A DNA stretch of 64,000 nt. It comes from Pyronema omphalodes. Taxonomy: Eukaryota > Ascomycota > Pezizomycetes > Pezizales > Pyronemataceae. Each line of letters starts with the position of its first letter. Within the stretch, counting starts at the first letter, position 1. Positions 31,772 through 43,981 of this stretch are shown piece by piece. The translations under genes were made by a program, and so were the position numbers. The stretch is from the NCBI GenBank assembly GCA_024516155.1, contig JAJJXM010000120.1:1-64000 (forward strand), in the 5' to 3' direction. The notes under the pieces were generated by a model, which saw only the letters and a list, made by a program, of their open reading frames with translations, was not told the origin of the DNA and searched no databases.

Positions 31772-32609
31772 CTATCTACTTGCTCGCGGGATCCATGTTA
31801 CTGAGCTTCCGAAGGATCGCCTGCTGCATGTCTGCATTGCCTCTCGGTCCTTAGCACGCTCAATCTTGTCCTCTGCCTGCTTCCTCGCCCGCTCCTCCCG
31901 TTCCTGCCGTCGCTTGATTTCCTGTGCCTCTTGTTGCTCCTCAAAAAGTTTACCTACACTCTCCTTCAAGTCATCCAACTCCCTTTTGGTTGCGTTATCC
32001 ATGCTGCGCCCATTTGCAATAGCATTAACAAGCCCCCTTAAAAAGCTATGTTGCACGCTCCACCGAAGTCTCACTAGACTGCGGTACCATAACCCTTCTC
32101 TTGTTCCTCGCTTGATGGAGATTGACAGCTATCTCTTTATCAGACAATTCCCATGAACGTTCCCGCATATTGAGACTTTACTTCCCAAACCCTATAGGCT
32201 GTTCAGAGTCGCCAGCCAGCCCTTTGTCACATGAAGTGACCGTCATATTTCTCCTCGCTTCTGCGGCCTCCAGTTTTTTACACTCCAGCTCTTCAGAAGT
32301 CTTTTTATTGTCATTTAATTGACGCTACACCTTCTCCTCTGGTTCTATCCAGAAGCCCACATTCTGTGTCAACTCCGTCTCTTCCTGGACATTCCCGGAC
32401 GTCCTTCCATCACCCCATTGCTGTAGTTGCACCTCACGTGCAGTGACAAGATCTTGAATTGTAGACCGTAGATCGATCAGTCTAATCTGGTGGTTTTGCC
32501 ACCGTAATGCAGAAATGTGTTGCCCAAATAACCCCTTTTGTCCGTGCACATAATCCCCTTGCAGTGCAACACACAGCTTGATGAGAATGAGCGGCTGGTC
32601 ATCATTCAA
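31772..32609 (-). pseudogene. Myb/SANT-like accessory gene of H2 (decayed)
   Basis: Minus strand. 32609-32325 encodes MNDDQPLILIKLCVALQGDY, VHGQKGLFG and TELTQNVGFWIE, resembling the Myb/SANT-like domain of Harbinger partner proteins. After a TAG (about 32328) a charged linker follows, then a coiled coil (TKRELDDLKESVGKLFEEQQ onwards, 32000-31840). Frame changes and stops are present. It converges with the H2 transposase, as in H1. Confidence 0.55.
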
Positions 32610-33291
32610 TTTCGGAAATTATCTTGCCTAGTGGGCAGTCGATGGGGTTGATGCTATGTTCATGATTCTGGTCTGTGAAAGTGGCGGTTCAGCTGGGAGC
32701 GAATCAATTGAGGAGAAGGAGCTACTGAACCGCGGTATCACGGCTGGGTGTCCTGCTGCAAGAGTCATGTCACGGAAGGGCAATCTCCGTAACTGTGGTG
32801 CTGCTAGATGACCTTATGTGTTCGCAAACAGCCGAGGACCCGTTGACTGAACCTCATTTGACATCCATCCTCGATCACCATAGATGTATCCCCGACCAGC
32901 CCTCAAGCCATCCTGCCCACATCTACCACCCGAAACCAATCTGAAGCCATCCACGCTGTGCACAGCATCAGGCGGTGCGAGTGGATCCACATCAAAGGCA
33001 TTGGTGGTTCCGGTACCAACGCCTCGCGGGACATTGTCCACTGCACACGACATTCATTATGGTAGAAGTACACAGATGCATACGACATACGCGGAGGAGA
33101 TATTGCTGACGCATTGAAAGAACCACGGTGATTATCCCCGAAAATTCTTCTCTTGCGTGTTAACTCATGTGCGTACAGTGTTGCCGTTGACTGTGGGCTT
33201 TGTTTGGTGTCCCGGTTATGGTTCGGGGTCACGGGTGGGGTTCGGTGTCACGGTCGGAGGACACTTTGAACTGAGGGCAGCTGTCACACCC
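32610..33291. other. No gene recognised between H2 and element D
   Basis: Only short frames in unrelated directions. The last 100 bases hold a loose repeat of GGTTCGG-GTCACGG. The right end of H2 may lie here; none was identified. Confidence 0.35.
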
Positions 33292-34533
33292 TATATTGTG
33301 TGAGTATAGAATAGGTAACATCTATAACATCATGAGAACATGGCAAACTCGTCAGGAGAATGAATAATAAGGTTAGTATTCCGGGCCGGAACACCCTGAG
33401 GAGCTCCCGCTAGCCATGTCACGTGATTCGTGACTTTCCGAAAGGACCTCCCGAAGATCCCGGCCCGAGGCGTCGCTACCTGTTATTCACTGTCAGTTTA
33501 AGAGGATTACAGATGGATGGGAACGAGGAACAACTTACGTCATGGGTGTCGAATTAGCCATGAGAAAACTACAGACGACGCCGATGGAGAACAGAAGACG
33601 ACAGCAAAAGATCACACCCTTGTACTTGAGGTTGTGTTCCACCAGGCACGGCTACCGAGGGGCTTGCAAGAGAAGGGGGTTCTCATAAGGCGGCAAGGCA
33701 GACAAATGGGATCATCCGAAGTCTGAGTTGGGCGGATAGTCGGCCAAGGAATAAGGCAGAGTCTAGTCAGCCAACAGGAGTAGAGCTCAGGACAAGGGTC
33801 AAGAATGCATTGGCATGAGACGACGTCCTGCAGCAAGGAACACCACTCAGGCAAACCGTTGGGCGGAACTGATATGACGCGACCTTAGGCCAATGACTAC
33901 CAACTGCAAGATAAGACAGCGATTGCGTCCACACCAGGGTGTGGCTGCGCTCAAGTATGCGCAGGTGGGGCAGTTATGACAACACACAGAAATGTCACGG
34001 GGCAGTGCGCTCCGGTAAGGCATAGTCTGCCTTATGATGTCAGATTCCTTCACTCACAATCGAGATTCTCTAGGGAGATCTATGATCAAGACGACTCATA
34101 AGATATATGACTCACTATCATTATTTGAGGAGTCATTGCATTATGCGCTCAAGTGGAGTAACCCTCCACTAGGCGCTTAACCCCAATACCTGATTGGCAG
34201 GTGTGGTAGCATGGCGAGGAATGTCAAGGATTAATCTGACACGAGGGTCATCAGGCAAGTGAGCAATTAATATAATTGCGCATACAGCATAATGCGAGCC
34301 ATCACCAGATTTGTCAGAGAATTGACTCACGTCTTATCTCCTAAGCTTAGTTTGGATGTTGGTTCCCTTCGGAAGTCTGGGTGAACTTGTAGATGAAAGT
34401 CTAGAAAAGACCCTGAGTCTTCCCACCGTCTCCTCCAGCTTCAGCCACTTGATCTCTACTTGCAACGTTACCTATCTATACCAATACCTCAGGACGAGAC
34501 CCTTAACTTTATTGGGTCTGTCATCGATTAGTT

Positions 34534-36336
34534 TACTTTCGATCCAGTGCCTGCCCCCCTGTCTCCTTGTCTGTAGTTGCGAAGACTCCCCTCTTTATCT
34601 TGTTGGGAACATCTTTACCATGTCTCAACGCAATCTCGACACTTTCAGTTTCCGGAACACCATTAACATCGGGTCCCCTCCTCCACCTTCCTCCGAAAGC
34701 TCCACACCGACACCTAGTGGAGCGCGTAAACACCCCGCCATCCCACCTGCCGATAATGAACCAAGACCGGCCACGACCGGCATTTCACTCGCCGAACCAG
34801 ACCGCCAACTCCTCCTTCAGCTATCCCTACAAGTCGAGCGAATGGAGAAAGCCTTGCTTTCTTCACAAGCCACAAGCACCAACCGCATACGCGAACTCGA
34901 GAAACAAGTCGCCTCGATCACGGCAGAGTTGAACCGTACACGCCGACAACTCCACGCTACCCCTGCACCCCACATGCCACCCGTCAACCCCACCAGAAGG
35001 GGAAGGTCCACCACTCGAGCCCCCACCCCGCCGCCCCCCAACCACAGAAACCAACTACCGGCAACCTTACCTGGGCTGAACGCGTCTCCGCATCTGTTGA
35101 AGGCAAGGATCAACTACACAACTGTGTCGCGCAAAATGAAGACGTAAACACCGGCCCACATCATCCCGAAAGCCCTCCCACGTATCGAAAGGGAGATTAT
35201 CATCACACTGGACATCCCAAAACTGACCAGGAGTCGAGACCAGGAAGCCACCAACGTATTGATCGCCCTCAACAGTGCCATAATGACGTCAGACGATATC
35301 CCTCTTCCCCCACTCACTCTTGCAAGGATCAATGACCACAGCCAACTCGTATTGATGACCAACCTTAGCACCCCGGCCTCAGCATACGACCCATACATGC
35401 AGATGTTCCTCAACAACATTCACTGGATGGAACCAATTTCCTGAACCAACAATAGCCGCTGGACTAAATTCCTAGTCCACAACATCCCAACTGCAGCCAA
35501 TGGTGTAGGCGTGAAAAAGCTTATCGAATCAACCTACCCCATCCTCAGACCCATGCAAGAGCCTCGCTGGTTAGTTCCAGATGACCGCCGCCTCAACGAA
35601 CAAGCCTCCACCATGGTGATCGCTCTTAGTGGTATGGTCAACCGCAACCAAATCAGCACCAACACCCTCCTTCTCTGTAATCGCAAGTGCCGGATTACCG
35701 AATACTTCTCCTGGAAACCAACCACCCAATGCTGGAACTGCTAGGTTTATGGACACCACACCTCTCTTTGCAAAGCGGAGAAACCCACTTGCGCTATCTG
35801 CGCCCAACCACACAGCACCAAGGACCACCAATGCCGTGTCCCCTCCTGTCACGCCGGAAAGTCCTGCCCCCACCCACCTATGAAATGTGCTCTGTGTAGT
35901 GCTTCTCACCCCGCAACTGACCCCCTTTGCCCCGTACAGATGAGACACCTTCCAGCTCGCAAAGGCAAGGCCGCAGACACTGATAACGATGAGTCCATGG
36001 AGCGCGAGCTTTGATGAATACAGCATATCTTACCACACATGTCAACCTCTCTACATGACCCGCAAAAATCGTAGCTTTTTCTTTGTTTGTTTTGTTATTG
36101 AAGGGCTAGTTTAGGTTTGCTTTGTAAGGTTTATGTGTTTTGTTTTTGTTTGGTTTTTGTTTTGTTTTTGTTTGAAATACCCTGGGCATAGCCGGATCTT
36201 CTGTACATAGTATTATAGGTCGCGCAGGTGGTTGTATCCCAGATCATCTGCGGTGTTGCAGGGTATGGGCATGAAGTAGGTGGAGCGCAATAGCCATAGT
36301 AGCTCTAGTCGCAACAAAACCAAGATCAGATTAGTT
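34534..36336 (+). mobile_element. ORF1-only LINE, copy 2
   Basis: Same ends as copy 1: it starts TACTTTCGATCCAGTG and ends AAGATCA. Same flank GATTAGTT (34526-34533 and 36329-36336), same position in the LTR. About 7-8% different from copy 1 over the first 200 coding bases compared. Confidence 0.85.
34620..36014 (+). pseudogene. LINE ORF1, copy 2 (broken)
   Basis: Begins MSQRNLDTFSFRN like copy 1. The first frame ends at 35147 (after TTVSRKMKT). A stop also occurs after HWMEPIS (about 35443), and TAG replaces CAG inside the first zinc knuckle (CWNC then TAG, about 35742). The rest, including the later knuckles (CAICAQPHSTKDHQC, CALCSASHPATDPLC), can still be read to TGA 36014. Confidence 0.85.
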
Positions 36337-36441
36337 GACTTCCTAGCATCTTCGGAATTATCTATTGCTAGCTATCTCCGAGCGAAAGCGAAACTGATCG
36401 AATAACCCTCTGTGTTGAAAGCCTCAATACCCAGGTTCACA

Positions 36442-36455
36442 CTATAAACTTAAGG
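36442..36455 (+). promoter_or_regulatory. Primer-binding site of element D
   Basis: CTATAAACTTAAGG follows the LTR end at 36441, identical to A and E. It pairs with the LTR self-primer with one mismatch. Confidence 0.5.
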
Positions 36456-38219
36456 CTCAAGCTACTAAGTTTACCTTTCCCCACGAATACGCAAGACCCT
36501 CTTCTAGGGCAAGACAGCAACAAACGATCCTCTTTACAAAAACTACAAAGAAAAACATTCAACCAACAATGGCCGCTCGAAGAATCACAGGCATTTATCG
36601 TCACGACGATGGACTTGATACTCCCATGGGCGACACCGTCAGCATCACCCGCCCTCGCTCATGGGAGGAAGTTACTTCGGTTGGAGCTCCTAGAGTCCAG
36701 CATGGAACTACCCTCCATCTGGGAGAGGTCCCTCAATCGGTCATTCTAATCATGGAGACAATGAACGCGAATGAGGAGGATATCAAGAGGTTGGTTGAGG
36801 CAGTCGGATCTGGGGTTGCTATGAACGATGAGTTACAACGGGTAAAAGGGCTTTACCAAGAAATGGCTTAGGGAATGCAAAAGGCCTATGACACCTCAGC
36901 AAAGAAAGGGGACCTGGACCAAGAGGTAAACCTTCAAACCATCAAACGACTCGTTCAGGGCAGCAACGATTTTGCGGACCAAGTTTGGAGGACCATTGGC
37001 AATCTTGCCACGGATGCACAAGCAAAGGAGTCAGCTTAGCAGGCAACTGCAGACAGACTTAACCAGAGCATACAAACGACGAATGCTATCCTTGAGGCCT
37101 TCGCCCAGAGGCAACTAGAACTCAACAAAGAAATTGAGGAATGTGCATTTGAGAAGAATACACAGGACGCCATTAGGAAGGAGGACAATGGGCAAAGGGA
37201 TAGGCGGATCGCAGCTCTGTCTAGGGCTGAAGAGATGCATCGGCAACGCCTACTAGACTATCATGAACACAGGGAAGAAGAAAAATTGGAACTTGTAAAC
37301 AAGGTTATTAACCTTGTTATGTCCAAGATCCAGAAGAAGGAGCATTTCCATGCTAAGTCTTTAACAGAGGCTATGCATGAGGAGATGAGTCCCAGACCTC
37401 CCTCTCTTGGTGGAGCACCAGAAGTCCCATTGCCTGGATCAGTGGATGGAGCTGTTAAAAATGGTGGCAGAAATGGTGGTAGAGGAAGCTAACCACCTGG
37501 AGGAAGGCTACGACCACCACCACCAGCCCCATCTGATCCTACGGACAGTGAGGATTCAGATGATGAATATATCAGCAAAGCCTTGGAAAGACAGCGCTAG
37601 GAGCGCAAGGAAAAGGCAAAACAGAAGAACCCGGAAACCAAGAATGCAACAGAAGCATTCTTAGAATGAACTGCCAATAAATTGCAGCAATCTGGAGTCA
37701 ATGAACCGAGGAGACCTCAAATGCCTGAAATGAAGGCTCTTCAATATGTTCCTGGAAAGGACAAGAATTTGTTTAGAGCTTGGTGGATGTCGGTGCAGGA
37801 TCATATTGCAACATACGCCAAGGCCTTCCCTGATGAGGACGATCAGGTGAAATGGGTTGGTAGTTTACTTACACATAAAGCATTAAGTTGGCACCAGGAG
37901 AGGCGCAAATCTATTCGGAGACAAGGATCGAAGGATACATGGGCAGCTTTGTCAAGTTCAATTGAAACAAGATTTGAGGATAAGCAGGAGGCCCACAAGG
38001 ATGTTAAAAGGATTACAGAGCTCCAGTATGAGGGAGACATTGATGATTACATCACGAAGTTGGAGGACCTTAATATGCCCGTTGGAGCAATTGGTCCTAT
38101 GTATAGGAATGTGATTTGGGACGCCATGACACTGGCCATTAAAAAAATGGTATATCAGAGATTCGCGGGGATCCGAACTGACAATGAAGCAATGATTGAT
38201 GCAGTGAAAGAAGCTGGTC

Positions 38220-38242
38220 GTCGACTCGGTTTATAAGGATAC
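38220..38242 (+). repeat. Left terminal inverted repeat of the pogo element
   Basis: GTCGACTCGGTTTATAAGG then ATAC. It matches the right end at 22 of 23 positions. Confidence 0.85.
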
Positions 38243-38500
38243 ACCGGGACCGAAGGGGTGTATCCTTATATGATGTATATTCTTAAAGCCCGAGAAGCTT
38301 GGCCTGAGTGATGTATCAAGATGCGCAGCGCCGGGGTAGGGGGGGGGGGGTGAGTGGAGTGTGCGCTTCCGAAATTTCATACCATTTTCCCTTGTGGAAT
38401 CGCATTATTTCATCCTAGAATTGCACAACAAACTTGAATTCCCTTTAAACATTCTACAAAAAAAAAAACTCTAACGCAATTTAAATCCCAAAACCATCCA

Positions 38501-40322
38501 TCATACCTTGGTGGAACCAAAAAATTCATCTAAACGCGTTTGATGCATCTTTTTAACTTCTGAAAAGCGCTGCTTACGCAACTCTTTCCGCAAAATTTCC
38601 AGCGCTGCAGAAACCGCAGGGTCACGAAGCTCAGCATCTTTCTGCTCATCCCACAAAGCAAATTGCTCATAAGCTTTAGTAGCATCATGCAATGAAACTT
38701 TAGGAGCCGGGAGGGGCTCTGCCTCATCCTCCTCCGCATCGCTCTCTATCAGTGGAGCTTCTTGATAAGTCAAGATAATGTGCGCCTATAAAAATTAGAA
38801 AAATATCCACAACATCAACAAGAAAGGTAAAAACCTCAATATCCTCGAGTGAATCATCTACATGTTCCTCTACCGGGTTCAAAAAATTGGCAATGGCCAT
38901 GACATTTGTTGTCTGCCAATTGTGCTCTTGAAGGTAAGCGTAGGACTGGCTGATATCAGCCTGGATGTTTTGAATCTCATCGGAGGTGTCGGATTCCTCC
39001 AGTGCTGGTTGCAACGGTGTATCGTGATCAATTATGCCGGAACACTGGATACCATGGGCAACCCAATGTCTCGGCTCGAACACCTTGACAGTGCTTTTCC
39101 GGAAACAATTAAAAATTGTTGTACCTTTAACATCTAAATTCCAAGCAGAGACAGCCCATCGGATGGCCTGTAAGATGGTAACCTGCGGTAGTGGTTCATC
39201 AACACCATGAGTCTCGAGGTGTGTGACCTGCCAATCAAGGAAGCGGTTGCGCACATGAGCCTTCCAGGTCCTAATAATTCCTTGATCATCCGGCTGGTAA
39301 TGAGACGTGGTATTCTCAGGAAGCCAAAGTACACGGACATTGGATAAGCCACGCTCACCACCAAGCTGCTCAACAGCAGCTTTGTGAGCGGAAAAATTAT
39401 CTAAGAGTAGTGCAACATGGCGGTTTTGTCTAACCATGCGGCCATTTAGTTGCGCCAGATACTCCATCATGATATCTGTGCGCATCCATGCTTTCTTGTT
39501 GGATCTATATTCACATCCCAATGAGTCCATGCGAACATTTTTAAAGCACCGGGGGTTTGCAGCATGACCAATGATCCAGAGTGGATATCTTTCCGTACCA
39601 TCACCATTTGCGGTAACCAGAACGGTCAGCCGTGCCTTGTCGTTTTTTCTACCAGACATCTGTTCCGTAGCAAGGCCTCGGTCAGGCTGCATCCGGTAGC
39701 AGAAGCTGGTTTCATCTGCATTGTAAATGTCACGGAGATCAAAGCCGGAGAGAATGCGCCTTATCTCCTGCATCTTATCTACAGCATCTGCAATGGGAGC
39801 GCTGCTCGCTTCACCATGCTGCAGGTATTGTTTTACACCGTATTGTTTTTTCCAACTGTCAAGCCAGCCCTGAGAGAACTTTGGCATTTGTCTGTCAGGG
39901 TACAGCTGGGGAAACATTTTCTTTGCTTTGGTGAGCAAAATGTCCCCAGTGACAGTGGTATGTGTCTCGATGGCCTTCATCCATGCATAGAGTGCGTCGT
40001 GCAAGCGAGGGAAATTGACGCTGCGGGAGCGGTGGCGGTCGAGGTCTTGTGAGGACAGATATAGTGAAGAGTTTTTTAACACGGTGGAAATGGTCGACTG
40101 GCTTATGATCTACAGAACTCTTTGTTAATAAATGAACGCACCAAAAGAAGACAACCCTGGAGCACCCAGGAATACCTTTTGTGGGTACTGCGACTCCCAC
40201 CACTGCTTAATATCCCTCCACGGAGGCTTCATCCCGTGCCTCTTCTCCCAGTCCTGAGCGAACTCGCAAATTTGCTTCTTTTCTCCCTCGCTCCATGTCT
40301 GCCGAGTCTTTTTTTCTGTCAT
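38501..40322 (-). CDS. pogo/Tigger transposase, apparently intact (568 aa, three exons)
   Basis: Exon 1 40322-40176 (49 codons), intron 40175-40110 (66 nt, GTATTC...TGTAG), exon 2 40109-38835 (425 codons), intron 38834-38786 (49 nt, GTTTTT...TATAG), exon 3 38785-38501 with stop. All junctions are phase 0. The N-terminus is a helix-turn-helix of the CENP-B/psq type (IISQSTISTVLK across intron 1). Next come a CENP-B/Tc5-type second DNA-binding domain (LHDALYAWMKAIETH...FSQGWLDSWKKQYGV) and the DDE_1 catalytic domain with Asp in YNADETSF, LLLDNFSAHKA and QPDDQGII. The C-terminal tail is acidic then basic. It cuts and pastes the element. No stop or frameshift was seen. Array C/E lies only 34 bases upstream of the ATG and separates it from the element's right end. 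Confidence 0.85.
38786..38834 (-). other. Intron 2 of the pogo transposase (49 nt)
   Basis: GTTTTTACC...TTTTTATAG, T-rich. It joins SLEDIE to AHIILTYQEAPL in phase. Reading through without splicing gives an unlikely hydrophobic tail. Confidence 0.7.
40110..40175 (-). other. Intron 1 of the pogo transposase (66 nt)
   Basis: GT...AG. Splicing joins QYPQK to IISQST in phase and completes the first helix-turn-helix. Confidence 0.75.
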
Positions 40323-40351
40323 GTTCGCGGTGGTTGACGTGCAAAGACATG

Positions 40352-40356
40352 AGATG
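40352..40356. repeat. Target-site duplication agatg of array C/E (left)
   Basis: Matches 52942-52946 after the last LTR. Confidence 0.93.
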
Positions 40357-41009
40357 TGTCACACCCTATAATGTGTGAGAATAGAATAGGTATCATATAT
40401 AACGCTATGGAGAATATGGCAAACTCGACAGGAGAATGAATAATTAGGTTAGTATCCCGGGCCGGAACCCCCAGAGGAGCTCCGGCTAGCCACGTCACGT
40501 GATTCGTGACTTTCCGATAGGACCTCACGAGGATCCCGGCCCGAGGCGTCGAAACTATTATTCACTGTCAGTTTGGGAGGACTCAGGATGGAGAAGGGGA
40601 AAGGAACACTTACCTCAAGGGTGTCGACTTACCCTTGAGACAACTACAAACGACGCTGATGGAGAAAGAAGAAGACGACGAAAGATCACCTCCTTATACC
40701 TGAGGACAGCTCGGCAATACACGGCTACGATAGGGGCTGCATAGGAACAAGAGGATTCCAGGAAGATGCAGATGCGGCGCAAGAGTGTCATCCGGTGTTA
40801 CTAGTTGGGTGAACAGTGGGGCGAGAGATAAGGCAGAGTCTAGTCAGCAAACAGGAGTGGACTGCAGGACAAGGGTCAACAGTGCATCAGCATGAGACGA
40901 CGTCCAGCAGGGAACCCCACTCAGGAAACCTGTTTGATGAAACTGATATGACGCGTCCTTGAGCCTAGAGCTGCCAACTTGGAAACAATACGGCGTTTGC
41001 ATCCACACC
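40357..41009 (+). repeat. Partial 5' LTR of unit C (U3 only)
   Basis: First 653 bases of an E-type LTR, ending CATCCACACC, then joined directly to pol sequence (CTGGAAAAATC). TATA box, R, U5, primer site, gag, protease and the RT start are deleted (about 3.95 kb compared with E). At most one or two bases are shared at the joint. Confidence 0.93.
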
Positions 41010-43810
41010 CTGGAAAAATCAGACCATCCAAGTCACCAGCAGCAGCTCCTATTCTTTTTGTCCCAAAGGCTCATGGCAGAGGCCTTCGGTTATGTGTTGA
41101 CTATCGGGGCATCAATAAAATAACAATCGCCAACCGATATCCGCTCCCACTCATGTCAGAATTACAAGACAGAGTTAGAGGAGCCAAAATATTTACGAAG
41201 ATGGACCTGAAAAACGGATACCATCTAATAAGGATAAAAGAAGGAGATGAATGGAAAACGGCTTTTAGATGCCGATATGGGTTATACGAGTTTTTGGTTA
41301 TGCCTTTTGGGTTGAGCAATGCTCCGGCTACATTCCAAGATATGATGAATCATATCTTTAGGGATATGTTGGACCAAGGAGTTATTGCATATATTGATGA
41401 TGTACTCATCTATGCGGAGACGGAAGAAAAGCATGATGAGTTGGTAAAAGAAGTATTAAAAGGGTTGGAAGAAAATGGGTTGGTTATATCACCCGAAAAA
41501 TGTGTCTGGGGACAAAGGAAAGTGGAATTTCTGGGATATATTATCAGTGAAAATGGGATTGAAATGGCTAAGGACAAGGTGGAAACCGTCCTTATATGGA
41601 AATTCCCAAAGTCCTTGAAGGAAGTACAAGGCTTTCTTGGATTCGCTAACTTCTATCGGAGATTTATTAAGGACTTCTCAAGAATATGTCGTCCTCTTAC
41701 AGAATCTACGAAAGGCGATCCGAAGAAATGGGAATGGACTGTTGCTATGGAATTAGCATTTGACGAACTGAAGAATCGATTCACAACAGCACCAATCTTG
41801 CGTCATTTTGATCCAAGAAAGGTTTGTATAGTTGAGACTGATGCTTCGGATTTTGCTTTAGGCGCAGTTCTGTCCCAGAAAGGGGATGATGGAAAGTTGC
41901 ATCCAATTGCTTTCCATTCAAGGAAGTTCACTCCTGCTGAGATAAATTATGAGATTCACGACAAAGAGCTATTAGCTATCGTGGACTCATTTAAAGTATG
42001 GAGGAGATATCTTGAAGGAGCAATGTTTACTGTGGAAGTTTACAGCGACCACCAAAACCTTGAGTATTTTACAACAACAAAAGTACTCAATCGGCGTCAA
42101 GCTAGATGGGCTCAAGAGCTTGCTGGCGTTGACTTCAAAATTTATTACAGACCTGGGGTAAAGAATGGAAAACCTGATGCTTTATCTAGGCGTCCGGAGT
42201 TCCGCCCTGAAAAGGGGGGAGGTGAAGATCAGCCGATTACGACGATCCTGCATCAAAGCCATTTTGCATCGATTTCGTCAATCAGCACTGCTGGAGAAGG
42301 AACTTCTTTTATCATTTCTTCAGCACGTCTTTCCTCTATTCCCTTGGTTAAATGGTCAGCAGAATTTTTGAAGATGGTTAAGGAAGCTGGAAAACTGGAT
42401 AAGATTTACGTGGAGGCAACAAGGAATATTAAGGAACCACTGACGATGGATGACGGCATACTCTATCGCAAAGAAAAACTATGGGTACCAAAGGATTTGG
42501 TAAATACAGTTCTTGAATCCGAACATGACTCTAAGATTGCAGGTCACTTTGGACAAGACAAAACTATTGAATTGATTCGAAGGAACTTCTGGTGGCCGAA
42601 GATGGAAGAAGGAATAATAAACTATGTTAAGAGTTGCATGAAATGTCAAAAAGACAAAAAGGCGCGGCACCTGAAGTATGGATTACTTCAACCTTTGGAA
42701 TTACCTTATGCCCCATGGCAATCAATCGCCATGGACTTTATTACAGACCTACCGGAATCAAATGGATGTGATCAACTCTGGGTAGTAGTTGATCGATTTT
42801 CGAAGATGGCCCACTTTATACCATTGCAAAAGGACGGCAAGACAACTGCAGACCTTGTCCGGATCTTTGCTAAAGAAATATGGAAGTTACATGGGCTGCC
42901 AACAGATATTGTTTTGGATAGGGACTCCAGGTTCACAAGTACGACCTGGAAAGCATTTCTTGGGACACTAGCTATCAAGCCTAGAATGTCCACAGCGTTC
43001 CACCCTCAAACAGACGGTCAGACGGAACGACTTAACCAGACAATTGAAGCTTACCTCCGCTCTTTTGTCAATCATGAGATGGACGATTGGGTTGACTTGT
43101 TGCCAATGGCAGAGTTTGCCTACAACAACTCAGTAACCACCGCTACAGGACTTTCACCTTTTTATGTGAACTACGGTTACAACCCCATTGCCAGCAACAC
43201 AACTGCAACTGCTGTGCGAAACCCAGCCAGCAAAGCATACGCCCACTGGATGCATACTGTGCACGAAGGAGCAAAGTTATCCTTACAGAAAGCACAAGAA
43301 AGAATGAAAAAGTATGCAGACCTACAACGAAAGGAGGCCCCTACTTACCAAGTTGGAGACTTGGTTATGCTTGATGGACGACATATCAAAACACGACGAC
43401 CATCACATAAATTGGATCACAAACTTCACGGTCCATTTCAGATTGAAAAAGTCATATCCCCAACAGCACTACGTCTCACATTACCACGAAAATGGAAGAT
43501 TCATAATGTCTTTCATATTTCCCTACTTGAGCCTTTCCACACCGGTACAAGAGCTCCACCAGACCCAAACAAAATACTTAGGGAAGCAGACGATGTTGAG
43601 GGAAGCGAGGAGTACGACATTGATGAAATTATGAGCAGTTATAAATCAGGAAACAGAGTACTTTACCTCGTTAAATGGCTTGGGTGGCCTAACAAGAAAG
43701 ATTGGACGGCGGAACCCTTTGACAACTTTTCAGTAGGTGGTCAGGAAAAGCTAAGAGAATTTCATCTTAAGCATCCTGATTCTCCGAGGGACTACCGACT
43801 CAAGGATTAA
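41010..43810 (+). pseudogene. pol: pol of unit C, 5'-truncated but otherwise open
   Basis: Open from the deletion joint to TAA 43808-43810: RT from GKIRPSKSPAAAP onwards (YIDD near 41395), RNase H, integrase (here LDRDSRF in place of SDRDSRF; TDGQTER) and chromodomain (EYDIDEIMSSYKS...LYLVKWLGWP). The Trp codon that is TGA in E is intact here (TGG at about 41730). It lacks gag, protease, a start codon and a core promoter, so expression is unlikely. Confidence 0.93.
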
Positions 43811-43967
43811 GGCTTAATGTTTTTCCCCACGAGGTTTTCATTAGGTCGAGTTGGTAGTAGGATGTAGGGGCTGGAGGACTACATCTATAATTGATCACTT
43901 AATCACTTGGCTGCGGCGAGGTGCGATCACAGAATGATGAACTACGAGCTTCGGGACGAAGCTTGAA

Positions 43968-43981
43968 CAGGGGGGAGGTGG
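43968..43981 (+). promoter_or_regulatory. Polypurine tract of unit C
   Basis: CAGGGGGGAGGTGG abutting the middle LTR, identical to that of A. Confidence 0.85.

Larger units (their letters stand above)
33292..36441 (+). repeat. 5' LTR of element D (A family), split by LINE copy 2
   Basis: LTR parts 33292-34533 and 36337-36441. It differs from the A LTR by about 5% over the first 240 bases compared. The self-primer region reads CCTTAACTTTAT (one change from A). Confidence 0.92.

Noticed and set aside
40979..41009. A fused start of unit C pol inside its LTR
   Set aside because: The start codon would be TTG in U3, upstream of the deletion joint; no sign of real initiation.
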